This document shows, in pieces, positions 11,563 to 22,291 of a DNA stretch of 64,000 bases. Location of the stretch: NCBI GenBank assembly GCA_028671895.1, contig JAPMAC010000209.1, positions 20,234,501 to 20,298,500 of the forward strand, written 5' to 3'. Under the pieces are notes generated by a model. That model was not told where the DNA came from, searched no databases, and saw only the letters and a program-made list of their open reading frames with translations. The DNA comes from Oenanthe sinensis. Lineage: Eukaryota; Streptophyta; Magnoliopsida; Apiales; Apiaceae. A program made the position numbers and the translations under genes. Position 1 is the stretch's first letter. The number at the start of each line of letters is the position of its first letter.

Positions 11563-12688
11563 TTACTTAGAATTTCAATAGGAATTTAAAGATTCATTGA
11601 AACTAGTCGATCGATTTATGACTTATAAATATCCATTGACTAGGAAACTAGTTATCAGTTGAAGCTTGTTTATCAACTGATAAATTGGATTGTAACATTT
11701 GTTTTATGTTTCATTATCAATTGATTGTATTGCCTCGATAGATATTGTGAAGTAGTCGACTGATGTTACTTGACTTCAATTGATAACTTCTCAACGGATG
11801 TGAAGAATGGCTGATCAATTGTAAATATTCTAAGTCAGAATTCTCACAAATGATGTGATCAACAGATATTGGAGTCGATGGATTAAGACACTACTCAACG
11901 GATAAAATCCATCAACGGATGAAAGTCATCAACGGATAAAGGCGATCAACAGATAGTAGTCCATCAATGGATAACTAGATTATCCATCGATACATCAATT
12001 GATCGATGGATAGCCTATCCATCGATAGATGAGCAAAGAAGAATCAACTGATAAGCCTAACCGCATTTATCAGTTGATTAAGGTTTCCCAATTTAGTTAA
12101 AGACAAAAGGAAGGGAACTGTGCAGAAATTGAATCAATGGAAGACAGTCCTGTCAGGATTGTGAAGACTTTCAAGGCAACACAGTCTTCAAGGAATGCAT
12201 CAAGAAAAAGATACTTTCAGGACTAGACATAGTGTAATGAAGACTGTAAAAGTATCTAATTTCTATTTTCATGTAAACATTGTAAAATGTAATTTATAAT
12301 ATTATATGTCGATAGAAAATAGAATGAGAAGAAAATTACTATATAGTAGTTAGTAGTCTATAGTAGCAAAGTGGGTAGAAAAACTGTGTGAAAAATTGTA
12401 AGCATAGTTGTGCAGAAAAACACTTGGTAAGCAGCTTGGTATTTTTACCAAGATTATTTGAAAGCAAAAAGCATACTAGTAGAAAAACCAATCCACTAGT
12501 AATTTTTAATATTGCTTGTCTTGTTTTTCAATACTTTTATTATCCATCTTGTTAATTTAATCAGCTCTTTCAATATTCTCTCAAACACTGTTGTTGAATG
12601 AACTTAAATCCACAAGAATTTTAAATAATTCTTAAGTTTGTATTCAACCCCCCTTCTCCAAACTTAGTGTACTTAAGGGCAAATAACA
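11531..12688 (+). repeat. 3' LTR of B
   Basis: It starts TGTTAGGAATTATGAG and ends GGGCAAATAACA, 1,158 bp. The U3 part (about 11600-12070) carries many ATCGAT-type palindromes and GATCAACGGATA-type variants. A TATA-like CTATATAG is near 12339. The end includes the pyrimidine-rich TTCAACCCCCCTTCT run typical of Sirevirus LTR ends. C coding sequence follows directly at 12689. Confidence 0.88.
12339..12346 (+). promoter_or_regulatory. possible TATA box of the B LTR
   Basis: CTATATAG lies in the 3' half of the LTR. The E LTRs show the same element in minus orientation, near 46415-46421. The assignment rests on position only. Confidence 0.35.
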
Positions 12689-13944
12689 GAATGAATGGTC
12701 TTACCTCTTTGATGCCATAATTAAGTGCTTTAGTGGTAAAATTAGCAACTTTGATGCGATAAAAACCAGTATGCAGATAAATGGCTTATAACATTTTGTT
12801 TGACAAATATATTAATCTATCATCTATTATTATGAATGTGATTGAAACAAAATTGGGCAATAAGGCTAATAGATCAATTCATATATACTATGCCAGATTT
12901 ATTATACTGTTTATTAACCATTCTGTGAAAGATATAGAAATCACCAGGGAGACAGGGACATTGGACTGCTAGGTCCAAAACAAAAGGGTCTTCAAAGACT
13001 TGGTAAGGATCAATCTTCACAGTAATATAGAATTGATCTATCCACATTTTGTTCAGGTATTTTTTTCTACCTAACTTCTTCTCAACCTCAAACTTCTTTG
13101 CCTTCTATGGTTATGGAGGATGTTAGCAATGACCCCAACCCTCCTACCTAAGCCACATAACCGATTTCTAAATCCAAATCTAAGAAACCAACCTCAACAG
13201 GTTCCCAAAAACCTATTGTTGCAAAATCCAAGAAGAGAAAAACACCTAGTGTTGATAGTATAGTTGGAGATGGTTCTGGTGAGGGAAATGGGAAAAATCA
13301 AAGAACCTAGAAGAATAAGATGAGTGAGGGTGTTCAACTTAAGCCTAACCACTCTACAGTTTCTCAAAAGACTGTGGATGTTAATAAGGATAACACCACA
13401 CTTCTATTGGCATATTCTTAACAAGGTGTTAATATTGAAAATAACCCACAACTAGGGGCATAAAACAAAGATGGGGACACTCAAACCAAAACCCCCAAAT
13501 CATATAAAAGGAGAAGGAAGAAGGTAACCTTTGCACAAGGGAAACCACACACTACAAAATTAGAAGAAACTGTGATGGAGCCTTCTCAAATTAAGTTTGA
13601 TGCATCTCAAATAAATGAAGAGATGTAGCCCTTATTCTCTCTCAATTCCTATTTCATATATCCTTCTTTCTCCACCTCAAAAAATTTCTTCAAAAAATGT
13701 TCTGATAGATAATTAAGCATTTTCCAATTCTCTTTCTTTGATATTCAAGGAGAAGTCAATACTCTCTCTTGAATTTTCTTCCCAGGAAATTCAGGATTCC
13801 ATTTCAAAAATTATTTCAAATATCTCTTCTCAAATCATTACCTCGACTGTTTCTACTCCATCAATTGATATTCAGCCATCGACTGATAAGCCATCGATCG
13901 ATACTCAAGATCAGTCGATGGGTATGAATCAATCGATGGATGTC
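12689..13944 (+). pseudogene. env-like ORF of C, left piece
   Basis: The sequence starts at the position corresponding to KEWSY in the B protein and matches it through the FARFF-type segment (12781-12972 is open). Stops and indels follow, for example TAG at 12970-12972. Basic clusters KKRK and KRRRKK are kept. A run of Pro-Ser-Ile/Met-Asp codons made of ATCGATGGAT-type DNA ends the piece (13855-13944). It was interrupted by B on the left and D on the right. Confidence 0.78.
13940..13944. other. target site duplication of D, left copy (ATGTC)
   Basis: ATGTC directly precedes the TG start of the D LTR and is repeated at 50585-50589, after the CA end of the other LTR. It defines both boundaries of D. 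Confidence 0.9.
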
Positions 13945-15220
13945 TGTTAGGTCCAAAATCATCATAGAATGGGGGGTTGAATATGATATGGTAGATTTTT
14001 CGTTTAATTGCGGATTAAGTGTTTGTGTTCTTTAAGATATAAAAATGGAAATTAATGAAACACAACGATTCGGGGAAATAACAATGTATTATTAAATCCC
14101 TGAGGTGCTACACTTCTAATCAAATGATTAGCTTCAATGGGTTCAATCTAGATTACAATAGAAATACAGTTGGGTGATATTAATGTCAAGCTTTAATGGT
14201 GCTCCCGTTTGTATCTCTTTTTGTTGAAGATGAATCCATTCTTTTTCCCTTTGATTTAACCCATATATAATCTGTAGACTTTTGGAAAATTGAATTCCAC
14301 AATTGTTCAAGTCCTTTGTTGCGCCTCCAACAGGTTGTTGCGCCTTTTATTGCGCCTGCACACTGGTTGTAGTGTGTAGGCGCCACAAACCTTAATTTTA
14401 CTTGAGTTATTCTTTTGATTAAGGTTTGTTGTGCCTTAGAAACTTTGTTGCGCCTTAGCTTTATCTTTGTTGCGCCTGTACACTGTCTACACTGTGTAGG
14501 TGCCATTAAAGTGCATGTTGCGCCTTAGCTTCCTTTTGTTACGCCTCATATTGTTTTGTTGCGCCTGCACTCCCATTCCCTTGTGCAGGTGCCACAAACA
14601 CTTCACTTAGATTTCCCTTAGTTTCCAACTTGTTTTGTTGCGCCCAAGTGAAGTTTGTTGCGCTTCACACTATGTTTCACCTGTGTAGGAACCACTAAAT
14701 GTAGTATTACTTGCCTAAACATATATCTTGAACTCTTGAAGTAACAACTACTTGCATTTCACTCTTCTGGCTTGGCTTGATCAACTGATTTTCTTCTAAT
14801 TAATCTAGGTAATTCTTTTCTTGTGTGCTGACGCTTAGTGCACTGGTCTGGTTCACAAACGACTAACACTGAATTAAATTCCCTTGACTTCTGTTCTGTT
14901 TCAGTTGACTAACTTTGGACTGTTTCATTGCTTCTGATCACTGAAACCCTTTGACAACTATACTTGAATCATTGCACTGCCTTTAGTCTGAAATCTACTG
15001 AACACTTATTTGTTGCTGAGGCCTGAACATATTAATGAACTTCTCTCGCTGTCGTTTAGTAACCTTTACATCTTGACTGTTCTGCAGTGATGTATGTATG
15101 TTTTCTATTTGTATGTCCTTCTGGATTCCTGTGCTGCATATTAGTATTATTTATCTGTCTTTGTTTCTTAGTTGAGTTATCGTTATCACTATTACATACT
15201 ACGTTACATTATGCTTTACA
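13945..15220 (-). repeat. 3' LTR of D
   Basis: It is 1,276 bp, from TGTTAGGTCC to GCTTTACA on the plus strand. It contains at least four 44-46-bp hairpins (14346-14389, 14466-14509, 14555-14598, 14654-14699) with arms of the TTTGTTGCGCC / GGCGCCACAAA type. The other LTR has the same set. Confidence 0.92.
14346..14699. repeat. four copies of the 44-bp D palindrome in the 3' LTR
   Basis: Each copy has a 20-nt left arm beginning TTTRTTGCGCYT, a 4-nt loop and a right arm ending in a GCCACAAA-like sequence. The last copy is slightly longer and more degenerate. Extra half-copies (TTGTTGCGCC) lie between them. The matching series in the 5' LTR starts at 49713-49756. Confidence 0.85.
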
Positions 15221-15234
15221 ATCTCCCCCTATTT
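15221..15234 (-). other. polypurine tract of D
   Basis: The minus strand reads AAATAGGGGGAGAT directly before the 3' LTR, identical to the tracts of B, C and E. Confidence 0.85.
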
Positions 15235-15497
15235 GTTTATTAGAGTTTGACAAGCAAATCCTGTGAGAGGATAACTCAACTGATACTTACAAAAAAAAGT
15301 AAAGTGCAGAAAGACAGTAAATAATATTAATTACATTCTGGATTAGATTTTTCATTTCCAGATTTCTTGTGTACAATAGAAGTTTGTTCCTCTAGCCTGA
15401 ACAAATAATTCTATGATCTTTTGCTTCTTTGTATTAAGTCTTGCTTGTGTTTAGATCTTGTTTCAGAGTAATGCTTTCTGAGCTCTTCTTCCTTGTG

Positions 15498-17153
15498 CTA
15501 TAACCTTGCCTTCACTAAATATCTAGCTTCCACTTCAAGAGTATTGACTGGAGGTGGTTCTTCTAACTTCTTCAAAACTTCAGTGAGAAAAGCGGTTGAG
15601 TTTGTCTTGGAGATTGACTCGAAGGCCAGAGATTGTCTCTTTGAAAACACGAACACTGTTATCCTTTTTGGAAAACCTTTGACTCTGTCAGTGTCATGCA
15701 TAGACTCTTCTGCCAGCTTCTCCCTTAGAACATCTTCAATCATCCTCAAGGCCTTTTAGTCTTACTTGACAGTGGATCTCTTCACCCTTGAAAAGACTTT
15801 TCGGATAGTTTCAGAATTGTTTCTCTTCAGTTTTGATAACTCCTATTTCTTATCCACTCCATTCTTCTTGAATAGGAAGAATTTTGTTCCATTTGCTTCT
15901 ATCTGAATGCAAGGTTCAGAATCTCTTATAGCTTCAAGTACTTAAGTGCCATCCTCTCTTCTTACATTCACTGGATCTTGGTAATATCTGGTCGTCTCCA
16001 TTAAATATCTACCAGATGTTTTGATTGCTCTGTTCGGCCTGAAAGCGTAGATCAACTCAGCAGCCTTCAGATCTTCTTCTGTTCTATTCTTCTTGCTTCT
16101 GAGTTTCCCTTCTACATATTGCATGAACATTACGTGGCTTGAATCCAGACATTCGTCAGACAAAGTTAGATTATGGAGAGTTGTTGCTTTGTAGTATTTG
16201 ACTACTGGAGGCTTCTCAAACGCTTCGACACCGATCTCTATTATCTTCTTCTCAATCAGATCTCTCAGTATCTCATTTGTTTTGTGCCCTCCAAAGATGA
16301 CTTTCCTCTTCAGCACATACAACTCTACAATGTTCATCTTTTCAAAACTCTTTGTCGACAAAATCTTTGACCCCAGTGATTTTGAGTTTAAGAACATTTT
16401 CCATCCTTGTTTGAATGCACTTACTGACACGCTTGTTATTTCTTCTGATAGCATTGCATAGAATTCATGAACATCTTCAAATCTTTCTTTCATGGTCCTG
16501 AAAAGATCAAGGACTTCTCTGTCTTTCTTTTGTGTAAGAGTTAACTCTTTCTTCTTTAGAAGACTCCTTGCTTCATCCCAATCAGGACCAACCTTTGCTT
16601 CAATGTCCTTGATTCTATTTCTTCTTTATATTGTGTGTTATACTCTTTTCCATTTTCTCTTCATCAGTTCTTGAGCTTGATCTATACCTTAAGTCACAAC
16701 TTCATCTACATCAAATAGAAGACAGTCATTATCAAAGGCATATTCTTCAGCAAACTCCTCTTCAACATCTATTCCAGTTGCTTTTGCAGTCTCCTCTATT
16801 TCATTCTCAGTTAGAATCTCCATTGGCACAGAGGGTTCAAGAATTTTTCCTTCTTCAAGTTGCCTCGCTCCAGGCCTATAAAAGAAATTTGTCTCCCCCT
16901 GAGCTGCATACTCCAATATCATTTCAGTTCCAACTTCTTTTTCTTGTACTATTCTCTCCCCCTCAGTTGGGTTATCTTCTCTTCTGATCAGAGTAATTTG
17001 AGTTGTTGAAGCTGATCGAGTAGAAATAGGAACTTTCTGAGCAAGTAGTTGTTTAACGAAATCTTTGATTTCTTTCATTTCTGTTCTCTGCTGCTCCTGC
17101 ACCTCCAAGATCTTTCTTATTGAATAGTGAATTTCAGTTATCTGGGCCTCCAT
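15498..17153 (-). pseudogene. C-terminal part of the D env-like ORF, broken
   Basis: Three open segments share one minus-strand frame: 17153-16689, 16493-15942 and 15749-15498. They are separated by stops (16689-16691 and two more before 16493) and are in a different frame from the 749-codon ORF upstream. The first segment is a Glu/Lys/Gln-rich probable coiled coil. The second contains an FEDVHEFYAML start and a KRKVIFGGHKTNEILRDLI segment that may correspond to the RKYYLTEELGKAILEKM region of B. It is probably the remains of one product continuing from 17384. The short third segment is least certain. Confidence 0.6.
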
Positions 17154-17370
17154 ATTTAGAATCCTGTGGCTATGTGCAGTGTGTGCAATGTGTGGGGTGT
17201 TTATTTGAGTAGTGGGTGTCTCACTCTCACTGTTTCTTTGTTTGTACGACCCTCAACACTCACACTCGAGAAATCAGGGTCAGGGAACATAAGATCACCA
17301 ACGTTAAGTGTTTCACTCAATTCCATAAAAGCACTGCGATCTTCTGTACCTGCATTAAAATCCCTATCCC

Positions 17371-18040
17371 TTCTATGGGTAGGTTACCTCTCCCTCTGAC
17401 CACTTTGGGTGGGGAGAACTCCTTTTTCAGGAACTGGGGGGTTGAGACCCAGTGTGGTCACCACTATGGATTCTGTAATGATTGGCATAGTTGTAGAATC
17501 CGTGATGCCAGCTGAAGCCATTGAAGGCCTTACTTGCTCAGAGCCACCCTGAACAGGTTCTACTACCGAAGCAGCAGATGCTCTATTAATAGAGCCCACA
17601 TCCCTTCTATGGGTGTGTTGTCCCTCCACCTGACCTGTAAAGATGGGGAGGACCTCTTGAGTAGGAGCTGGAATTGGAATCTCCAAGGGGGTCACCACCT
17701 CAGGCAATGTAGTGATTGACAAATGAGATCCTGTTGTGCCCCGCGACACCTGTAAAGGCACTTCCACTTGAAGTGATGATGTTGTTGACACAGCTACTCC
17801 TTGAATGGAGACCTCTTCCCTTCTATGGGAGAGTTGCCTTTCCACTTCACCCACTTGGAGAGGGAAAACATCCTGATTAAGATCTGGAGATTTTAAGTCC
17901 AGGGGGGTCACCACATTTGACAATGTAATGAATGGCTCGTGAGAGTCAGTGATGCCCCCTTCTGTCTGTAAAGACAGGTTCTGAATTGGATTAACCAAAA
18001 CAGTACTAGCTACTGAAGTAGCGGAAAAAGTTTCCATCTC
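17371..18040 (-). repeat. threefold internal tandem repeat in the D env-like ORF
   Basis: TTCTATGGG blocks at 17371, 17605 and 17821 mark units of about 234, 216 and 215 bp. Each encodes a segment with ITDS/TGSH, then VVTPL/VVTTL, then a HRR tripeptide. The units keep the reading frame, so the protein has three repeats of about 72-78 residues. Confidence 0.75.
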
Positions 18041-19633
18041 TGTTTCTGTTCCCTTACCTTTCAGGATTTTGTTAATTTCAGAATTTAGATTGTGAAGGAA
18101 AAGAAGGGTTTCAGAGATTGGAGAATCAGGTTCCTGGCTCACAGTTGCCCTAGGTTTAAAATTCATTTTACATCTTTTTCGAGAGGGCAGAACTGTAGGG
18201 GATATTTCAATAATTTCCTGATTAGGTAGGGACTCCCTATCATCTACATTAATGGTTCTTTTCCTTGTGTTGGGAGATGAGGGGAGTGTTTGTTGATCTC
18301 TGGCATTGGTTAGAACTGGTTGGTCTTGACCTAGTTCATTGCCAGCTTCTATGGCCACTGAGGGCTCTTGTGTGTGCATTGCCGTTTCAGGCTCAGTAGG
18401 AGATAGTGTGACAAAAATTTTTGGTAGAAAAGCAGAAAAGTCAAAGTCAAGAAGGGTACCTTCATCCATCTGTTCATCATCAATGATAGGGATGTACATC
18501 TCTGTGGTTTGATCTTCTTCTACTATGTCCTTAATATTGTCCTCTTCTGTTAGATTTTCAGGGTTAATCCTTTCTTCTTCTTCAGGAATTGGTTCTTCCT
18601 CATGTTTAGAACCATCTTCTTCCATACTATCATCTTCTTTTTCAGTGCCTGGTTCTTCTTCAGATGCTTCTTTGCTTCCTGAATCAGTTGATGTTTCAGC
18701 TTCATTCTCCTTTTGAGATGATTGTTCTTTTGAATTTTCATGAGCTGATTCATCAGTTTCAGATACGTGGTCTTCCTCAGAGGTTGTCTCTCTGTCTGCT
18801 TCAGATGCAGCCTCTTCTTCTTCTCCTTCTTCATCAACCTGTCTAAGAAGATCAAAGAAATCTCTGATAGGGTCAGTCAGTGGAGCAGGAGTATACCTGT
18901 TTGGATAGTCAGCCTCATTCCGTAGCCTTAAAATTGTTTTTAGCTGAAGAGAGGGTGACTCTTCCAATTCACTGTTCTGAAAGGACTGAAGTTGATCAGC
19001 AGTCAGTACTTGGTTCAGCACCAGCTGCAGAAATCTTGGATACAGACAGAAATTTTCCATTTTTGCCTGATTATAAAGGATCTCCTTCATGATCATCTTC
19101 CCAAAATTGATTCTTGTTCCAGAAGCCACTGCATATCCGATCACCTTATTGAAGTTTGTGATTCCATGGAAGCCGCCTGTCTTTGGTGCAAAGCCATGAG
19201 ACAGGATGTTGAAAAACAGATTCCATTCCTTGGGTAGGTGATTCTTGTAAATCTTCTTTGGAAGATTATTGTTTACTCTAGTGTAGTGCAGGAACATGAA
19301 GAAATTGTTCAGATCTGCTTGAGATGGATCATCTGAAAAATCTTCAGTTGGCAAATAAAGTGCTTGATTTATATCATTATCTGTTATATGCACTTTTTGC
19401 CGCTTGATTGTGCAAGTGAAAGCTGATATTCCATCTGCAGATGTGTCTTTAGAAGACCTATACACCTGTCTCAGAAGATTTCTATTTAAAGGAACATCAG
19501 TAGTTAGTGCATAATGAACTATAGAATTTTCATTTAAAAACCTAGCCCAGTTGCCTAACTCCCCTGCTTCAGTCCAATTTTCTACTACGACAGATATATA
19601 ATTAGTCTTTTTAATCTCAAAATGACCTGCCAT
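17384..19633 (-). CDS. env-like third ORF of D, 749 codons open
   Basis: This is the longest uninterrupted element ORF in the window apart from A2 gag-pol. Residues 1-250 form a globular domain homologous to the N-terminal domain of B, C and E: LPKEWNLFFNILSHGF near residue 130 and YPRFLQLVLNQVL near 200. Residues about 270-380 are very acidic Glu/Ser-rich. A basic SRKRCKMNF cluster is near residue 480. Three tandem repeats fill the C-terminal 220 residues. No signal peptide or membrane helix is visible. The TAA at 17384-17386 may itself be a nonsense mutation, because the same frame stays open for about 60 further codons. The domain resembles plant transposon-associated ORFs of unknown function. 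Confidence 0.75.
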   Translation of the reverse strand: MAGHFEIKKTNYISVVVENWTEAGELGNWARFLNENSIVHYALTTDVPLNRNLLRQVYRSSKDTSADGISAFTCTIKRQKVHITDNDINQALYLPTEDFSDDPSQADLNNFFMFLHYTRVNNNLPKKIYKNHLPKEWNLFFNILSHGFAPKTGGFHGITNFNKVIGYAVASGTRINFGKMIMKEILYNQAKMENFCLYPRFLQLVLNQVLTADQLQSFQNSELEESPSLQLKTILRLRNEADYPNRYTPAPLTDPIRDFFDLLRQVDEEGEEEEAASEADRETTSEEDHVSETDESAHENSKEQSSQKENEAETSTDSGSKEASEEEPGTEKEDDSMEEDGSKHEEEPIPEEEERINPENLTEEDNIKDIVEEDQTTEMYIPIIDDEQMDEGTLLDFDFSAFLPKIFVTLSPTEPETAMHTQEPSVAIEAGNELGQDQPVLTNARDQQTLPSSPNTRKRTINVDDRESLPNQEIIEISPTVLPSRKRCKMNFKPRATVSQEPDSPISETLLFLHNLNSEINKILKGKGTETEMETFSATSVASTVLVNPIQNLSLQTEGGITDSHEPFITLSNVVTPLDLKSPDLNQDVFPLQVGEVERQLSHRREEVSIQGVAVSTTSSLQVEVPLQVSRGTTGSHLSITTLPEVVTPLEIPIPAPTQEVLPIFTGQVEGQHTHRRDVGSINRASAASVVEPVQGGSEQVRPSMASAGITDSTTMPIITESIVVTTLGLNPPVPEKGVLPTQSGQRER

Positions 19634-20941
19634 TTAATTAAAAATGAAAGATAATTTTTACGAATTAAAAATACTAATTAAAATTGAATTTATTAAGAAT
19701 AATGGACTATAACCCTAAACAAAATTAAAATTACTTGGAGTGACTTGAAATTAATAAATAATAAACTCCTAATAATCTTAGCACACTTTTAATTTTATTA
19801 TAATTTTTAATCAATTTTAACAGTGATAAACCCTAGCCAAATTGTTCGACTTTTGTAAACTTGAGAATTTTAAAACCTTAACCAAACTTAATGAAACCAG
19901 TTGCAAATGAAAGTACTGAATGTGGGTCTCACAAAACTGGTCTTGGATTACAAATCGAACAAGAAATGGCTTGGTTTTGTTCGATTAAAAAAGTAGATCT
20001 ATGGAGTTTTTCTTGCGCCTTCAAGAGTGTGTATACTGTGTATGTATAAAATGAGGCGCAACAAAACAACATAAGTATTTATAGGCGCCATAAAATCGAA
20101 AGAAAATGCTTAAGTACTTTTGTTGCGCCTGCACAGTGCTTGCACTGTGTAGGCGCCACAAACTATCTTAGCGCAACAAACTGCTAGTTAGTTTTTGTTG
20201 CGCCTTCACAGTGAATACACTGTGTAGGCGCCACAAAATACTCTAGCGCCACAAACTTGTTGGCAACAAAATTTAAAGGTTTTGTTGCGCCTCTACAGTG
20301 GTGACACTGTGTTGGCACAACAAAATCCCACGGCGCCACTTGAATTTACATGATAATATACTAAGTACTGAGTTAATGTTTGTTGCTCCTATACAGTTAA
20401 CACACTGTATAGGCGCCACTAAATATTATCAGAGCCACAAAGTACTTGTATAAATTCAAGTGCTCCTTGATTTTGCTACGAATAAGTAAATAAACAACAT
20501 TTATGAATAATTTGTATAATTAATCAATAATAATTAATTACTCATAAATGTTATTTCACAAAATATTTATTAATAATAATAATAACATTAATCGTTAAAA
20601 TTATTGTCATAAATAAATTATGCTTTTTATTATTTTACTTTTATTTTAAATAAGAAAATAAATATAAATATTCATCCTTTTTATTTAAAATAATTTCAAA
20701 TAATTTTTAAAATATATAAGTGCCAAGAATTTATCAATTAAATACAAGCACTTAAATATTTTCTGAGATCAAAATTAAATAAATAACAATATAATTAACA
20801 TGTATGCACTAAATATTTATCTAATTTAAAATTCTAAGTACTGGAAAATAATTTAGTAGATAAATTCACAAGTCCTAAAAATATTAAAATTAATCAACTA
20901 GTGAATTTATCAGCTTCAAATTGCAGTTTTTGATTACTAAC
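19634..20941. other. pol to env-like spacer of D
   Basis: An AT-rich 1.3-kb non-coding stretch lies between the end of pol and the env-like ATG. It holds the four hairpins at 20119-20422 and a degenerate fifth near 20015-20060. I see no convincing TATA box close to the ATG, unlike in B and E. Confidence 0.7.
20119..20422. repeat. four copies of the 44-bp D palindrome in the spacer
   Basis: Copies are 20119-20162, 20194-20237, 20281-20324 and 20379-20422. Each has two 20-nt arms and a 4-nt loop. The first has left arm TTTGTTGCGCCTGCACAGTG, loop CTTG, and a right arm complementary at 18 of 20 positions. Start-to-start spacing is 75, 87 and 98 bp. The same unit occurs in both D LTRs. Confidence 0.9.
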
Positions 20942-22262
20942 TTATTGGTTAGTAGAATTTAACATCCCAAATTCACAAACCAGTCTAGTGAAAGTGATTT
21001 CATCCAGTGGTTTAGTGAAGATGTCTGCAATTTGTTGCTCTGTAGGTACAAAATGTAACTCTACAGTACCATTCATGACATGCTCTCTAATGAAATGATA
21101 CCTGATATCAATGTGCTTGGTCCTTGAATGTTGAACAGGATTGTTTGGCACTTGTGTTGTCACAGAATATTGGAATTTTGTTCAGCAACAGTCCATAGTC
21201 TTGAAGTTGGTTCCTTATCCACAGTATTTGTGCACAGCAACTTCCAGCAGCAACATATTCAGCTTCAGCTGTTGACATTGCAACTGAGTACTGCTTCTTG
21301 CTATACCTGGACACCAATCTTCTACCATGGAATTGACAACTCCCTGATGTACTTTTTCTATCAATCCTATAACCTGCATAATCAGAATCTGTATAGCCAA
21401 TAAGGTCAAAACATGTATCTTTAGGGTACCAAATTCCAAGATTCAGACTTCCCTTAAGATACCTAAAAATCCGTTTAACAGCTATAAGATGTGATTCTTT
21501 AGGGTTAGACTGGAACCTAGCACACAAGCATGTAGAAAACATAATATCTGGCCTACATGCAGTTAAGTAGAGTAATGAGCCAATCATACCTCTGTATCTT
21601 GTGATGTCTACTTTTTTACCAGGTTCGTCTTGATCAAACTTAGTGGCAGTTGCCATAGGGGTTTTAACTGTCGATGCATCTTCAAGACCATACTTCTTCA
21701 AAAGATCTTTGATGTACTTGGTCTGGCAAATGAAGATTCCATCTTTCCTTTGACTTATTTGGAGTCCAAGGAAGTAATTCAGCTCTCCCATCATGCTCAT
21801 TTCATACATGCTCTGCATTAGCTTAGCAAATCTACTACACAACTGATCGTTAGTAGAACAAAATATAATGTCATCCACATATACCTGTACTAATACCATG
21901 TCATTTTTATGCATTTTATGAAACAGAGTTTTATCTATGACACCTCTAATGAAACCATTTTCTAGTAGGAATATAGATAGAGTGTCATACCATGTCCGAG
22001 GTGCCTGCTTTAAGCCATAGAGTGCCTTGAAGAGAAAGTATAAAAAATCTGTAAATTCTAGATCTTCAAACCGTGGGGGTTGTTCCACATACACTTCTTC
22101 TTCAAGCTCTCCATTCAGAAATGCACTCTTCACATCCATTTGATATACTTTAAAATGGGAGTGTGCTGCGAATGCCAAAAACATCCTGATAGCTTCAAGT
22201 CTTGCCACTGGTGCATATGTTTAAGTCTGGCTTTTGAAAGTGTTTGTCCTAAATCCAGTCTG
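20942..22262 (-). pseudogene. pol: D pol, RT and RNase H part
   Basis: The minus strand encodes most of the copia RT from a VARLEAIRMFLAF segment onward. It includes the catalytic YVDD at 21870-21881, then RNase H (TDSDYAG, STAEAEYVAAGSC). A deletion of about 11 nt near 21145 shifts the frame, so the RNase H tail is open separately at 21163-20942. An earlier deletion of about 43 nt relative to E lies near 22215-22225. The upstream part of the gene is on the far side of A2, from 31580. Confidence 0.9.
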
Positions 22263-22291
22263 GCTTTTGAAAGTGTTTGTCCTAAATCCAA
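22226..22291. repeat. 33-bp direct duplication over the A2 left junction
   Basis: A 33-bp unit (22226-22258) is repeated at 22259-22291 with a near-identical last base. It includes nine bases of D flank, with the TSD, plus the first 24 bases of the LTR. The real LTR thus starts at 22268, with a partial copy at 22235. Confidence 0.85.

Larger units (their letters stand above)
6189..12688 (+). mobile_element. Sirevirus-like copia element B, 3' part
   Basis: It contains the end of pol (RNase H), an AT-rich spacer, a long extra ORF in several broken frames, a PPT and a 1,158-bp LTR. An extra ORF between pol and the 3' LTR, with this RNase H type, is typical of the Sirevirus (SIRE/Maximus) lineage. 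Element G cuts off the 5' side. B lies within the env-like ORF of C, whose sequence resumes at 12689. It is the same family as E at 34209-47226. Confidence 0.88.

Noticed and set aside
14321..14700. CRISPR-like look of regularly spaced repeats in the D LTR
   Set aside because: Repeats are palindromes with variable spacing in a eukaryotic LTR. They have no unique equal-length spacers and no cas genes.
18525..18855. Ser-rich and Lys-rich frames on both strands over the acidic region of the D env-like ORF
   Set aside because: They are by-products of the repetitive GAA/TCT composition of the coding strand.
17384..19633. True retroviral-type envelope in D
   Set aside because: No signal peptide, hydrophobic fusion segment or transmembrane anchor is visible. 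The position after pol is the only support.
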